Assembly (NCBI GenBank): GCA_019914945.1
Contig: CM034111.1
Span: 7,502,001-7,566,000 of the forward strand
Length of the DNA stretch: 64,000 bases
Source of the DNA: Typha latifolia
Lineage: Eukaryota; Streptophyta; Magnoliopsida; Poales; Typhaceae
Direction of reading: 5' to 3'
The translations under genes were made by a program, and so were the position numbers. Below are positions 21,839-31,764 of this stretch, one piece after another. Position 1 is the first letter of the stretch, and each line of letters begins with the position of its first letter. Below the pieces are notes generated by a model. The model did not search any database. It was not told the DNA's origin and worked only from the letters and a program-made list of their open reading frames with translations.

Positions 21839-23304
21839 TGTTAGGTTTTTATTTGTTGGCAATTGTGTACAAAATATTCTAAGTGTATTTTTTTATGTAT
21901 ATGAGCTTTACACAAGTCTAGAATATCTCTGGTTTGAAGAATTACAAGATTATTGGAGAAAAGCCGTCGAGTTCACACCGCGTTCACAAATCCGTTCGAA
22001 TGCAGAATCTGTGTTCACACAGACAGAGTCGCGTTCACAAACGCGTTCGAACGCGGGCACTGCGTTCACATAGACAGAGAGCCACGTTCACAAACGCGTT
22101 CGAACGCGAGTACTGCGTTCACACACACAGAGAGCCGCGTTCACAAACGCGTTCGAACGCGGGTACTGCGTTCATACAGACCGAGAGCTGCGTTCACAAA
22201 CGCATTCGAACGCAACCTGAAGAATTCAAATTGTTGCGTTTGAACGCACTCGGGCCCGTTCGAACGCACCTGAGTTCAAGTCTTGCCGTTCGAACGCACC
22301 CGGGCCGCGTTCGAACGCACCAACGAAGTTTGATAAAATTAGACTTTCGTGAGTACGGATAAGACTTGGATTTGGCTCTATCTTGGAGATCATATATAAG
22401 GATTGTGATGCCCTATCTTGAGTGTGGTTAAAGAAGCATTATTGAAGGAGACTTCTTGAGGCTACATCGGTTCTTCAACTATCAAGGTTCCACTCATCTA
22501 CAAAACTTAATCTTTCCTCTTAAGGGCTATCTAGACGAAAGATCAATCTCGAGGCCCGGGTACTGCGTTCACACAGACCGAGAGCTGCGTTCACAAACGC
22601 GTTCGAACGCAACCGGAAGAATTCAAGTTGTCACGTTCGAACGCACTCGGGCCCGTTCGAACGCACCTGAGTTTAAGTCATGCCATTCGAACGCACCCGG
22701 GCCGCGTTCGAACGCACCAACGAACGTTGATAAAATTGGACTTTCGTGAGTACGGATAAGATTCGGATTTGGCTCTATCTTGTACTTTCGTGAGTACGGA
22801 TAAGACTTGGATTTGGCTTTATCTTGGAGATCATATATAAGGATTGTGAATCCCTATCTCTAGGGTGGTTGAAGAAGCATTATTGAAGGAGACTTCTTGA
22901 GGCTACATCGGTTCTTCAACTATCAAGGTTCCACTCATCTAAAAAACTTAATTTTTCGTCTTAAGGGTTTCTAGACGAAAGATCAATCTCGAGGGTTACT
23001 GAGGTTGGACTTCAATGAGAAGAAGCTGTGAATCGTGGGTTCTAGCGATCAAGACTGAGAGGAACAAAGTCGTTTGGATCGACGGGTTGTTTTGTGAGTC
23101 AGTTTTGTAACTGCTACTATTCTAGTGATTGGTTTTGATCCGAGTTTGGATCTGTGGTTTTTTCCCGTTTGGGTTTTTCCACGTTAAAATCTTGGTGTTC
23201 ATCTCTGTTTTCATTTTTAATATTTCTTTCAATTTTTACTTAAGCGAATGAGCGAGATCATTGCCTAGTGTTTAGATACATACGTGTGTCTAGGGGTTTT
23301 TTCA
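21839..23304 (+). mobile_element. copia-2 3' LTR (family C), chimeric
   Basis: LTR-C extended to 1466 bp. It starts TGTTAGGTTTTTATTTG and ends GGGGTTTTTTCA. After 22556 the sequence jumps back and repeats about 400 bp (offset 397), so the U3 region is present twice, with TATATAAG boxes at 22393-22400 and 22834-22841. The second half carries a short diagnostic duplication (22738-22800) that is also present in the LTR at 28587-29584, marking these as partners. The right flank GAGAA (23305-23309) is the reverse complement of TTCTC at 29585-29589. Confidence 0.88.
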
Positions 23305-23668
23305 GAGAAGATAGGAGGCAAGAAATTAATAATCCAATTGCAAAATGAATTTGGCTGCCATCCACATAAATATATAGTCTTGCCAACAAGTCCTAAACTA
23401 ATATGAAACCCTAATTCTAGAGGATTCCCGTCGATCGCATTCGAACTCACCCAACCGCGTTCGAACGTAGCATATGCGTTTTTTGTATTTACAAACCTGA
23501 TGTAGGAGTTTGCAAGGGCATTCGAACGCGACTCCTCCTGCATTTGAACACGACTCCTTCTGCGTTCGAACGCGACTCCTCCTTTGTTCGAATGCGACTT
23601 CCAGCAATTTTATTTTAATGAAAATAAACACCTAATGCAAAAAGAAAAGATCCTATCTAAGTGTATCA
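23305..23668 (-). mobile_element. gypsy-2 3' LTR, left piece (family B)
   Basis: The first 364 bp of the gypsy-2 3' LTR on the minus strand, starting TGATACACTTAG at 23668. It contains the GTTCGAACGC cluster (about 23430-23600) and stops at the copia-2 insertion point inside ...CTTGCCTCCTATCTTCTC. The rest of this LTR is at 29585-30304 and 31520-31764 on the opposite strand because of the inversion. Confidence 0.87.
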
Positions 23669-24009
23669 TCCCACCATGCTTCCCCCCCACCTTGCCCTCA
23701 AGGTGAAAAGTCGGTGAAATACTCCAAGATACCAGTCTCCAACTCCCATGTCGTCTCATCAGATGGCTTGCCAAGCCACTCAACTAGAATCTCCATCTCC
23801 AATCTAGTACCATGTCGTCGGCGACGTCTAGCAAGTACTAGAACTAGCTCCATGATCTATATCTCCTCCAATGGCTCCGGTAGAACCGATCCAACAATCT
23901 CATGATCTTCAATATGCTCTCTCAATAGTGCAACATTAAAGACAGGAAGCACTCTCAACCCCGCCGGCAGCTCCAAATGATATGCAACCGGACCAATATG
24001 CTCCGACAC
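23669..24009 (-). pseudogene. gypsy-2 chromodomain-like end and polypurine tract
   Basis: Minus-strand end of the gypsy-2 polyprotein, colinear with gypsy-1 4300-4660. A G-rich polypurine tract lies at 23669-23705, beside the LTR. Further in are the block for LVEWLGKPSDETTWELE and the integrase tail LPAGLRVLPVFNVALLR. The frames are broken. It supports assignment of gypsy-2 to the chromoviruses. Confidence 0.78.
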
Positions 24010-24990
24010 CTAAAACAGACAAAAGTAGCGATGTGCTAACTTTTGGTTACGCATTGGACGTAAGGTCACCTGTTGATACGGCTGCACCAGCACAAACACC
24101 ATACTACTGATGTTGAACTCTTGCTCCCTATAGCTACGATCATAAACTTGCTTCATGCGGTTTTGAGTAAGTTTAAGATGAGCACGCAACCTCCTTAATG
24201 TGGCGTCTCTATCCATCAAAGCTAAGTCCACCTCTGTACGATCTGAAGATGCCATTGGATCATAAGTGCGTAATGTCGGAGTCGTGCGTCCATACAACAC
24301 CTCAAATGGAGTCATGCCAATGCTGCTATGGTAGGCGGTGTTATAAGACCACTCCGCCCACGATAAGAACTCCAACCATCGTCTCGGCATCTCTCCAACA
24401 AAGCACCTCAAGTACTACTCAATGCCTCGATTGACCACCTCGGTTTGGCCATCCATATTCAGATGGTAGGCCGAACCGAAGTTCAATTGAATTCCCTGCA
24501 ATCTGAAAAACTCAGTCCAAAAGTCACTCATAAATACACGATCACGATCCAAGACAATTGTGCGTGACATGCCATGTAACTGAGCAACATCTCTAACAAA
24601 AATTCCAACCACCGACTTGGCTGAAAAAGGATGTGACAATGCCGAAAAGTGCGCATACTTGCTCAATCTGTCAACCACCACAAAGATAACAGAATAACCA
24701 TGTACCAACAGAAATGTCTTACCAAACACGGTCCGGTATAGGTAAAGGCTGTAGTAATCCAGCCGATTTTAATGTAGTTGCCTTAGCCCTTTGACAGACT
24801 TCGCAAGCACGGACAAAACTCCTCACATCCCGTCTCAATCCTGGCCACGTGCAACTCTAAGATATCCTCCTATATGTCCTCAAGAAACCCTCATGACCAT
24901 CCTCTGGAGTATGGTGGAAGTGCTCCAATAATTTCTGCCGCAATCCATCATTTGTGGGCACTCGAATGCATCCGCGGTCCAACAGCAACC
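24010..24990 (-). pseudogene. gypsy-2 integrase remnant
   Basis: Integrase core on the minus strand: VVDRLSKYAHFSALSHPFSA, TIVLDRDRVFMSDFWTEFFR (second Asp) and GQTEVVNRGIE (catalytic Glu kept), then a stop and YLRCFVGEMPRRWLEFLSWA, WSYNTAYHSSIGMTPFEVLYGR. About 30 bp that in gypsy-1 encode the first catalytic Asp region (YMDFFEGLP) are deleted near 24725, so the DDE triad is incomplete. The zinc-binding part lies at about 24760-24850 in a broken frame. Confidence 0.9.
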
Positions 24991-24994
24991 CGCC

Positions 24995-25533
24995 TCAATT
25001 TTCCAACTCTGGATGGCACTCTGCATTATCCATCACCTCCTGAAAAAATCTCAAAATATTTGGGTCAGATCTACATGCATACCTCAGCTCATCATGGAAG
25101 GGAAAGGTAGAAGATGAATAGGCTGCAAGTTCGGCGGTATCGGGTTGGCGCAAAAGTGCATCCGCCGCTCTATTTTCCATTCCCTTCTTGTATTGGATTT
25201 CATAATCATATCCCAGCAATTTTGTAGCCCGTCTCTAATATGTCGAAGTGTGTACTGTCCCATAAAGTTTAGAAGGCTCCTTTGATCGGTTCGGATAATG
25301 AACCATCTACTGATCAAGTAAGGCCTCCACTTTGTCACCACATACATAATTGCCAACATCTCTCTCTCATAAGTTGATAATTGCTGAGATTTTGGTGACA
25401 AAGCCTTACTAAGAAAGGCTATGGGACGTCCTCCTTGCATTAGTAGAACTCCTATGCCAACACCCGACGCATCACATTCAACAATGAACTCTTTGGTGAA
25501 GTCCGGTAGCGCTAGAATGGGTGTCGTCGTCAT
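24995..25533 (-). pseudogene. gypsy-2 RNase H remnant
   Basis: Minus-strand RNase [21 protein letters not shown] keeps the first catalytic Asp; then [42 protein letters not shown] and [15 protein letters not shown] frameshift near 25230 moves the C-terminal part ([25 protein letters not shown]) to another frame. Better kept than the gypsy-1 copy. Confidence 0.9.
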
Positions 25534-26300
25534 CGTTGTGTTTAGTTATTCAAAGGCTGAAGTAGCTTCATCCGTCCACCTAAAAGAGCCCTTCTTCAAT
25601 AAAGAAATGAGAGGAGCAGCGATCCTGCCATATCCGGCGATGAAGCGTTGATAATATTCGGTCAGCCCCAAAAATCCTCTCAATCTACCGCTACACCACC
25701 GCTAAAATGATGTGGCCTAAATACTCCACTTGTGGTACTCCCCATAGGCACTTGGACTTTTTGATCTTCAATTGGTTTTGCTTCAACAAATTCAGCACAT
25801 CCTCCAAATGCTGCCAATGCTCCAATTCAGTCCTGCTATAGACCAAAATATCGTCAAAAAATACCAAGACATACCTTCCCAAGAGAGGCTGAAATATATC
25901 ATTCATGAGGCCTTAAAAGGTAGCTAGAGCATTGGTGAGACCAAAAGGCATCACCCGGAACTCGTAATGCCCATCCGTAGTCCGAAATGCAGTTTTGTGC
26001 ACATCCGCCGGGTGAACTCTAATTTGATAATACCCGGCCCTCAAGTCAAGCTTACTAAATATAGTCGCCCTTGGTTGAATGAGACCTTGCTCCAACATCT
26101 CGGCAACCATCTTTGAGATAACTTCTTTTTGCACATGTGAATACCGATATGGCCTCATGTTCGCTGGTGCAACCCCAAGTACAATCTTTATGCGATGGTC
26201 CGCCGCTCTCCTTGGTGGCAACTCCTGTGGCTCCTCATATAGTCCAGAAAAGTTATCTAATAAATTAGACAATTCAATGGTAGTACATGAACTCATTCAA
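25534..26300 (-). pseudogene. gypsy-2 reverse transcriptase remnant
   Basis: RT on the minus strand: a fingers region with [20 protein letters not shown], then [41 protein letters not shown], a stop at 25913, [25 protein letters not shown] (catalytic Asp pair), and ECLGHIILA. A segment of fingers/palm between GLIQP and ATIFSKL is deleted. Same family as gypsy-1. Confidence 0.92.
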
Positions 26301-26329
26301 GGCTCAACTTCTGATGGTCATAACTGAAG

Positions 26330-26725
26330 AAGATAGGCCAAATCATATGTATAAGGCAGCCCCATCATAGGCTACATCGTAGGAATTGGCGAAGATCGAC
26401 CACCATCAAGACGCATATCTTTGTTTCCTTATTTATATTTCATCCACATGCTCTGAAAATCAAATGTGACGGGTCCCAAACACTATAACCACTGAGCACC
26501 AAGGACAATGTCCGTTCCTCATAGCGCCAACGGATACAAGTCCAACATGATGTCATGTCCTTGCACCCGTATACTGACCCGGCAACACAAACTCTCTGCC
26601 TTATGCTTCGTGCCGTCTCCAATAGCAACGTCAAATCCCGTCGTTGGTTCGGCATCTAAACCCAATCTCGTCACTAACCTCTCGTCAAGAAAGTTGTATA
26701 TACTCCCCGAATCGGTGAGGATGTG
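26330..26725 (-). pseudogene. gypsy-2 protease, right fragment
   Basis: The rest of the gypsy-2 protease on the minus strand. HILTDSGSIYNFLDERL keeps the catalytic DSG, followed by GLDAEPTTGFDVAIGDGTKH and RVQGHDIMLDLYPLAL. It starts at 26725 right next to copia-1 LTR sequence; ATGTG at 26721-26725 is the reverse complement of CACAT at 10117-10121. Reversing the strand makes it the direct continuation of 10121. Confidence 0.9.
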
Positions 26726-27654
26726 TGTTAGGTTATTATTTGTTGGCAATTGTGTACAAAATATTCTAAGTGTATTTTTTCATGTATATGAGCTTTACAC
26801 AAGTCTAGAATATCTCTGGTTTGAAGAATTGCAAGATTATTGGAGAAAAGTCGTCGAGTTTACACCGCGTTCACAAACACGTTCGAACGCGGAATCCGCG
26901 TTCGAACGCGGAATTTGCGTTCACACAGACAGAGAGCCGTGTTCACAAACGCGTTCGAACGCGGGCACTGCGTTCACATAGACAGAGAGCTGCGTTCACA
27001 AACGCGTTCGAACGCGGGTACTGCGTTCACACAGACAGAGAGCCGTGTTCACAAACGCGTTCGAACGCGGGCACTGCGTTCACATAGACAGAGAGCTGCG
27101 TTCACAAACGCGTTCGAACGCGGGTACTGCGTTCACACAGATAGAGAGCCGCGTTCACAAACGCATTCGAACGCGAGTACTGCGTTCACATAGACAGATA
27201 GCCGCATTCACAAACGCGTTCAAATGCGGGTACTGCGTTCACACAGACCGAGAGCTGCATTCACAAACGCATTCGAACGCAATGTGAAGAATTCAAGTTG
27301 TCGCGTTCGAATGCACTAAGGCCCGTTTGAACGCACCTGAGTTCAAGTCATGCCGTTCGAACGCACCCGGGCGGCGTTCGAACACACCAACGAAGTTTGA
27401 TAAAATTGGACTTTCGTGAGTACGGATAAGACTTGGATTTGGCTCTATCTTGGAGATCATATATAAGGATTGTTATGCCCTATCTTGAGTGTGGTTGAAG
27501 AAGCATTATTGAAGGAGACTTCTTGAGGCTACATCGGTTCTTCAACTATCAAGGTTCCACTCATCATTAAAAAGTTAATCTTTCGTCTTAAGGGTTATCT
27601 AGACAAAAGATCAATCTCGAGGGTTATTGAGGTTGGACTTCAATCACGAGAAGC
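26726..27654 (+). mobile_element. copia-1 5' LTR, truncated (family C)
   Basis: LTR-C starting TGTTAGGTTATTATTTG at 26726 and running 929 bp until it breaks within the region CTTCAATCACGAGAAGC. It carries seven 53-bp units, the highest number in the window, and a TATATAAG box at 27460-27467. It sits opposite in strand to the copia-1 body because it was carried along with the inversion. The target duplication at 26721-26725 identifies it as the outer end of copia-1. Confidence 0.87.
26870..27280 (+). repeat. 53-bp tandem array inside LTR-C
   Basis: About seven and a half head-to-tail copies of a 53-bp unit containing GCGTTCACAAACGCGTTCG and CACAGACAGAGAG. The spacing between successive GCC/GCT-GCGTTC starts is exactly 53 (for example 27042 to 27095). 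Other LTR-C copies hold two to four units, so the array is a variable-number repeat. Because 53 is not a multiple of three and the unit lacks stops, it gives false open frames. Confidence 0.9.
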
Positions 27655-27660
27655 AGTCTC
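27645..27660. other. inversion breakpoint 2
   Basis: Junction where the plus-strand copia-1 LTR breaks off inside its downstream half and minus-strand copia gag begins. No target duplication or LTR end. It is the partner of the junction near 18290. Confidence 0.75.
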
Positions 27661-28560
27661 ATAATTCTTAATTTTCTGTTTGACACCATTGTTGCTCACA
27701 CCTGTGTTCGAACTTGCAGTATTCTTCTTTTCCACAAAGGCTTTGCTTTTCTCAAGTTTTTCAGCATTCAACTTGTTTGGCTTCCGAAAGAATTTATTGA
27801 ACTTTTTAACAAACATGGCCAACATCTCAACATCTAAATCACCTTCATCATCAGACTCCTCTATACTTTGTTCAACTGTGGATAGGGCAATCCCTTTGGA
27901 CTTCCTCGGTTTTGAAAGACTGGACTCAAATGTTTGTAGATTTCCTACGAATTGTTCAACTTTCATAGAATCGATGTCCTTACTTTCCTCAATAGCTGTA
28001 ACTTTCGTCTGAAACCTCTCTGGAAGAGACCTAAGGATCTTACGGACATTACGGACAATTCTGTTTTCAGAAATTTTCTCTCCTAGGTTGAAACTGGAGT
28101 TGACTATATCACTCAGCTTTAAATAGAACTCATCAAATGTCTCATTCTCCTCCATACGTAGAGTTTCAAAACTAGTAGTCAACCTCTGAAGTTTATAAAG
28201 TTTGACAGCCATAGTTCCTTCGTGAGTAGTTTCTAATATCGTCCAAGCTTCTTTTGCTATCTCACAAGTAGAAATTCTTCTAAATTCTTCCGAGGAAACA
28301 CAACTAAAAATTACATTTATTGCCTTGCGATTCCATCCAACTTTTTCATAGTCTGACCTATCCCATGACTCTATCGGTTTATCAGCAAGTTTATCATCCA
28401 CCATATACATTGGTGGACTCCAACCGTTCACAACGGCAAACCATACTCGTTCATCTATAGACTTCAAGTAAGCTCTCATCTTCAATCTAGGATAGGAGAG
28501 GTCTAATAGATGATGGTCCATCTCTATGAAAATCCATGCCTATCTGATCTCTCTCAAAGG
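27656..28560 (-). pseudogene. copia-2 gag (Sirevirus-like), N-terminal two thirds
   Basis: Longest open gag of the copia family, 293 codons open from 28521 to 27640. Blocks are MRAYLKSIDERVWFAVVNGW, SWDRSDYEKVGWNRKAINVI, EIAKEAWTILETTHEGTMAV, KLQRLTTSFETLRMEENETF and the acidic SDDEGDLDVEMLAMFVKKFN. Compared with copia-4 (37152-37448, which reads SILDGSNYAYWKARMRAY), the first residues are altered by a deletion near 28490. The C-terminal zinc knuckles are missing because the sequence breaks at the inversion junction. Capsid-forming role by family. Confidence 0.88.
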
Positions 28561-28570
28561 GTGAGATAAC

Positions 28571-28586
28571 CTGCTCTGATACCAAT
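28571..28586 (-). other. copia-2 primer-binding site
   Basis: The minus-strand reading ATTGGTATCAGAGCAG follows the LTR end (TTTTTCA). TGGTATCAGAGC is complementary to the 3' end of initiator methionine tRNA. The gag leader follows directly, which fixes this LTR as a 5' LTR. Confidence 0.9.
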
Positions 28587-29584
28587 TGAAAAACCCCTAG
28601 ACACACGTATGTATCTAAACACTAGACAATGATCTCGCTCATTCGCTTAAGTAAAAATTGGAAGAAATATTAAAAACGAAAACAGAGATGAACACCAAGA
28701 TTTTAACGTGGAAAAACCCAAACGGGAAAAAACCACGGATCCAAACTCGGATCAAAACCAATCATTAGAATAGTAGCAGTTACAAAACTGACTCACAAAA
28801 CAACCCGTCAATCCAAACGACTTTGTTCCTCTCAGTCTTGATCGCTAGAACACATGATTCACTGCTTCTTGTGATTGAAGTCCAACCTCAGTAACCCTCG
28901 AGATTGATCTTTCGTCTAGATAACCCTTAAGATGAAAAATTAAGTTTTTTAGATGAGTGGAACCTTGATAGTTGAAGAAACAATGTAGCCTCAAAAAGTC
29001 TCCTTCAATAATGCTTCTTCAACCACCCTAGAGATAGGGATTCACAATCCTTATATATGATCTCCAAGATAGAGCCAAATCCAAGTCTTATCCGTACTCA
29101 CGAAAGTACAAGATAGAGCCAAATCCGAATCTTATCCGTACTCACGAAAGTCCAATTTTGTCAACCTTCGTTGGTGCGTTCGAACGCGGCCTGGGTGCGT
29201 TCGAACGGCATGACTTGAACTCATGTGCGTTCGAACGCAACAACTTGAATTCTTCAGGTTGCGTTCGAACGCGTTTGTGAACGCAGCTCTCGGTCTGTGT
29301 GAACGCAGTATCCGCGTTCGAACGCTTTTGTGAACGCGGCTCTCTGTCTGTGTGAACGTAGTTCCCGCGTTCGAACGTGTTTGTGAACGCAGCTCTCTGT
29401 CTATTTGAACGCAGATTCTGCGTTCGAATGCGTTTGTGAACGCGGTATGAACTCGACGGCTTTTCTTCAATAATCTTGCAATTCTTCAAACCAGAGATAT
29501 TCTAGACTTGTGTAAAGCTCATATACATGAAAAAATACACTTAGAATATTTTGTACACAATTGCCAACAAATAAAAACCTAACA
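28587..29584 (-). mobile_element. copia-2 5' LTR (family C)
   Basis: Complete LTR-C of 998 bp on the minus strand, from TGTTAGGTTTTTATTTG (29584) to GGGGTTTTTCA (28587). It has three 53-bp units (29260-29440) and a small duplication at 29087-29156 that is shared only with 22738-22810. Next to 29584 is TTCTC (29585-29589), the partner of the reverse-complemented copy at 23305-23309. Confidence 0.92.
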
Positions 29585-30304
29585 TTCTCTCTAGACTTCT
29601 ACCTCCTCCCTCTTCACCAACCTTCCACCTTTACCGTTGGCAAGGCCTCTCCTAACTTCTAATCTCCCTCGATTGTCGAGCCACCCCTCTTATTTGGGAT
29701 CTCGACCACTTTGTTCCCTTCGTCTACATCCTTTAACCACTTCCACAATCCACCTTCATCTCCATACCCATCCATAACCATAACATCCACTCCACCCATC
29801 ACCACCACCATCACCCACGTTATTCCGTGTTTTCGTCCCTACATCACGTTCGCACATACAGAGAACGTGTTTTCGTTCGTTCAAACGCGATCGGGCGCAT
29901 TCAAATGCAATCGATAGGAATCCTCTAGAATTAGGGTTTCATATTGTTTTAGGACTTGTTGGCTAGACTATATATATATGTGGATGGCATCCAAATTTAT
30001 TATACAATTGGATTATTGATTTCTTGTCTCTTATCTTCTCTCTAGACTTCTACCTCCTCCATCTTCACCAACCTTCCACCTTTATTGTTGGCAAAGCCTC
30101 TCCTAACTTCTAATCTCGCTCGACTTTCGAGCCACCCCTCTTCTTTGGGATCTCGACCACTTCATTTCCTTCATCTACATCCTTTAAGCACCTCCACAAT
30201 CCACCTTCATCTCCATACCCATCCATAACCCTAGATCCACTCCACCCGTCACCACCATCATCACCCACATTATTCCATTTTTTCATCCCTATTATAGTTC
30301 AAAC
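29585..30304 (+). mobile_element. gypsy-2 3' LTR, middle piece with internal duplication
   Basis: LTR-B sequence resuming exactly where 23305 left off (TTCTC, then TCTAGACTTCTACC). At about 29840 it jumps back to the palindrome region (ACGTTCGCACATACAGAGAA) and repeats the leader, so 29585-29840 and about 30034-30290 are two copies of the same LTR segment. At 30305 copia-3 interrupts. A short open frame at 29711-29917 has no support as a gene. Confidence 0.82.
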
Positions 30305-31180
30305 TGAAAAACCCCTAGACACAAGTATGTATCTAAATACTAAGCAATGATATCACTCGTTTGCTTAAGTAAAAGTCCGTAGAATTATTAAGAACGAAAG
30401 CAGAGATGAACGCCAAGATTTTAACGTGGAAAAACCCAAACGGGAAAAAACCATGGATCCAAACTCAGATCAAAACCAATCACTAGAATAGTAGCAGTTA
30501 CAAAACTAACTCACAAAACAACCCGTCGATCCGAACGACTTTGTTCCTCTCAGTCTTGCTCGCTAGAACCCACAATTCACTACTTCTAGTGGTTGAAGTC
30601 CAACCTCAGTAACCCTCGAGATTGATCTTTCGTCTAGATAACCCTTAAGATGAAAGATTAACTTTTTAATGATGAGTGAAACCTTGTTAGTTGAAGAACC
30701 GATGTAGCCTCAAGAAGTCTCCTTCAATAATGCTTCTTCAACCATCTTAGAGATAGGGCATCACAATCCTTATATATAATCTCCAAGATAGAGCCAAATC
30801 TAAGTCTTATCCATACTAACGAAAGTCCAATTTTATCAAACTTCGTTGGTGCGTTCGACGCGGCGCGGGTGCGTTCGAACGGCATGACTTGATCTCAGGT
30901 GCGTTCGAACGGGCCCAAGTGCGTTCGAACAAGTTTGTGAACGCAGCTCTCGGTCTGTGTGAACGCAGTACCCGCCAACGTTCGAACGAGTTTGTGAATG
31001 CGGCTCTCTGTCTTTGTGAACGTAGATTCCGCGTTCGAACGCGTTTTTGAACGCAACTCTCTATCTGTGTGAACGTAGATTCCGCGTTCAAACGCGGTGT
31101 GAATTCAACGGATTTTCTCCAATAAAAAAAATACACTTAGAATATTTTGTACACAATTGCCAACAAATAAAAACCTAACA
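30305..31180 (-). mobile_element. copia-3 3' LTR (family C)
   Basis: LTR-C of 876 bp on the minus strand with about three degenerate 53-bp units (30930-31100). It is inserted in LTR-B after GTTCAAAC. The polypurine tract and the 3' non-coding region follow at 31181, so this is the 3' LTR of an element whose body is otherwise gone. The whole unit recurs at 37429-38660. Confidence 0.88.
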
Positions 31181-31519
31181 ATCTCCCCCTTTGGCAATTT
31201 GTGACAAAATACCTAGGTTACAAGATATTACAAAGACTTCAAACTGAGCAATCAACAAGTCTAGAATATTTTGCACATCAATCCCTGCAAATAAACATAT
31301 ACCAATCCAAGATCAAGTGAAAATAACTTGAAATGAATAAACAATCCAAACACAAGTTATCAATGGAGCATAAGTTCAAAAGTACTTAAGCAGACAAAAT
31401 TCACAATTACTCCAAGCAAAGTTATTAGTAAGGTTATAAAGACTCTAAAGACTCTAATAAACTCCCCCTATTCTCATACTCCCCCTACACACCTAGACAC
31501 CTAGACACTCTCCCCCTTT
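31181..31519 (-). mobile_element. copia-3 polypurine tract and 3' non-coding remnant
   Basis: Begins with the reverse complement of GCCAAAGGGGGAGAT and follows the copia 3' non-coding region to CTCTCCCCCTTTT, then jumps to LTR-B sequence (CAGAAAGTTACGG). The rest of copia-3 has been deleted. The identical junction at 38660 shows that the deletion preceded a duplication. Confidence 0.82.
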
Positions 31520-31764
31520 TGTTTTCAGAAAGTTACGGATGTAACCTAATTGGTTTCATAATTTTTTGACTACCGGAAAATATTTGACGAATATTTTCCC
31601 ACGGTCGCGCAGACTAATTCTTGTAATACATCTAGATCTTGATGGAATCGTTGAGTAGCCTATTTTGATTCAAGAACTTATCAAGTGGTATTAGAGCTTA
31701 ACAATTGGTATCAGAGCTTATCAATTTGTATCAGAGCCCATTAATTTAGTATCAGAGCTTATCA
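31520..31764 (+). mobile_element. gypsy-2 3' LTR, terminal piece
   Basis: End of LTR-B, from the CGGAAAATATTTGACGAATA block to GAGCTTATCA. The last 75 bp are four tandem copies of the TGGTATCAGAGC-like unit, as in the 5' LTR at 8605-8683. It is followed by ATATC (31765-31769), the target duplication matching 7992-7996, and repeat R then resumes. Confidence 0.9.

Noticed and set aside
26840..27287. Overlapping open frames of 80-117 codons rich in RVHKRVRT, AFTNAFERG and CVHTDRE (also at 10624-11106, 21934-22749, 29132-29489, 61033-61394)
   Set aside because: They are translations of the 53-bp LTR array. The unit has no stop in several frames and 53 is not a multiple of three, so the same peptide words rotate through all frames. 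No start, promoter or conservation as protein.
26866..27290. Regular repeats considered as a CRISPR array
   Set aside because: The units are contiguous with no unique spacers, lie inside a plant LTR and vary by point mutation.
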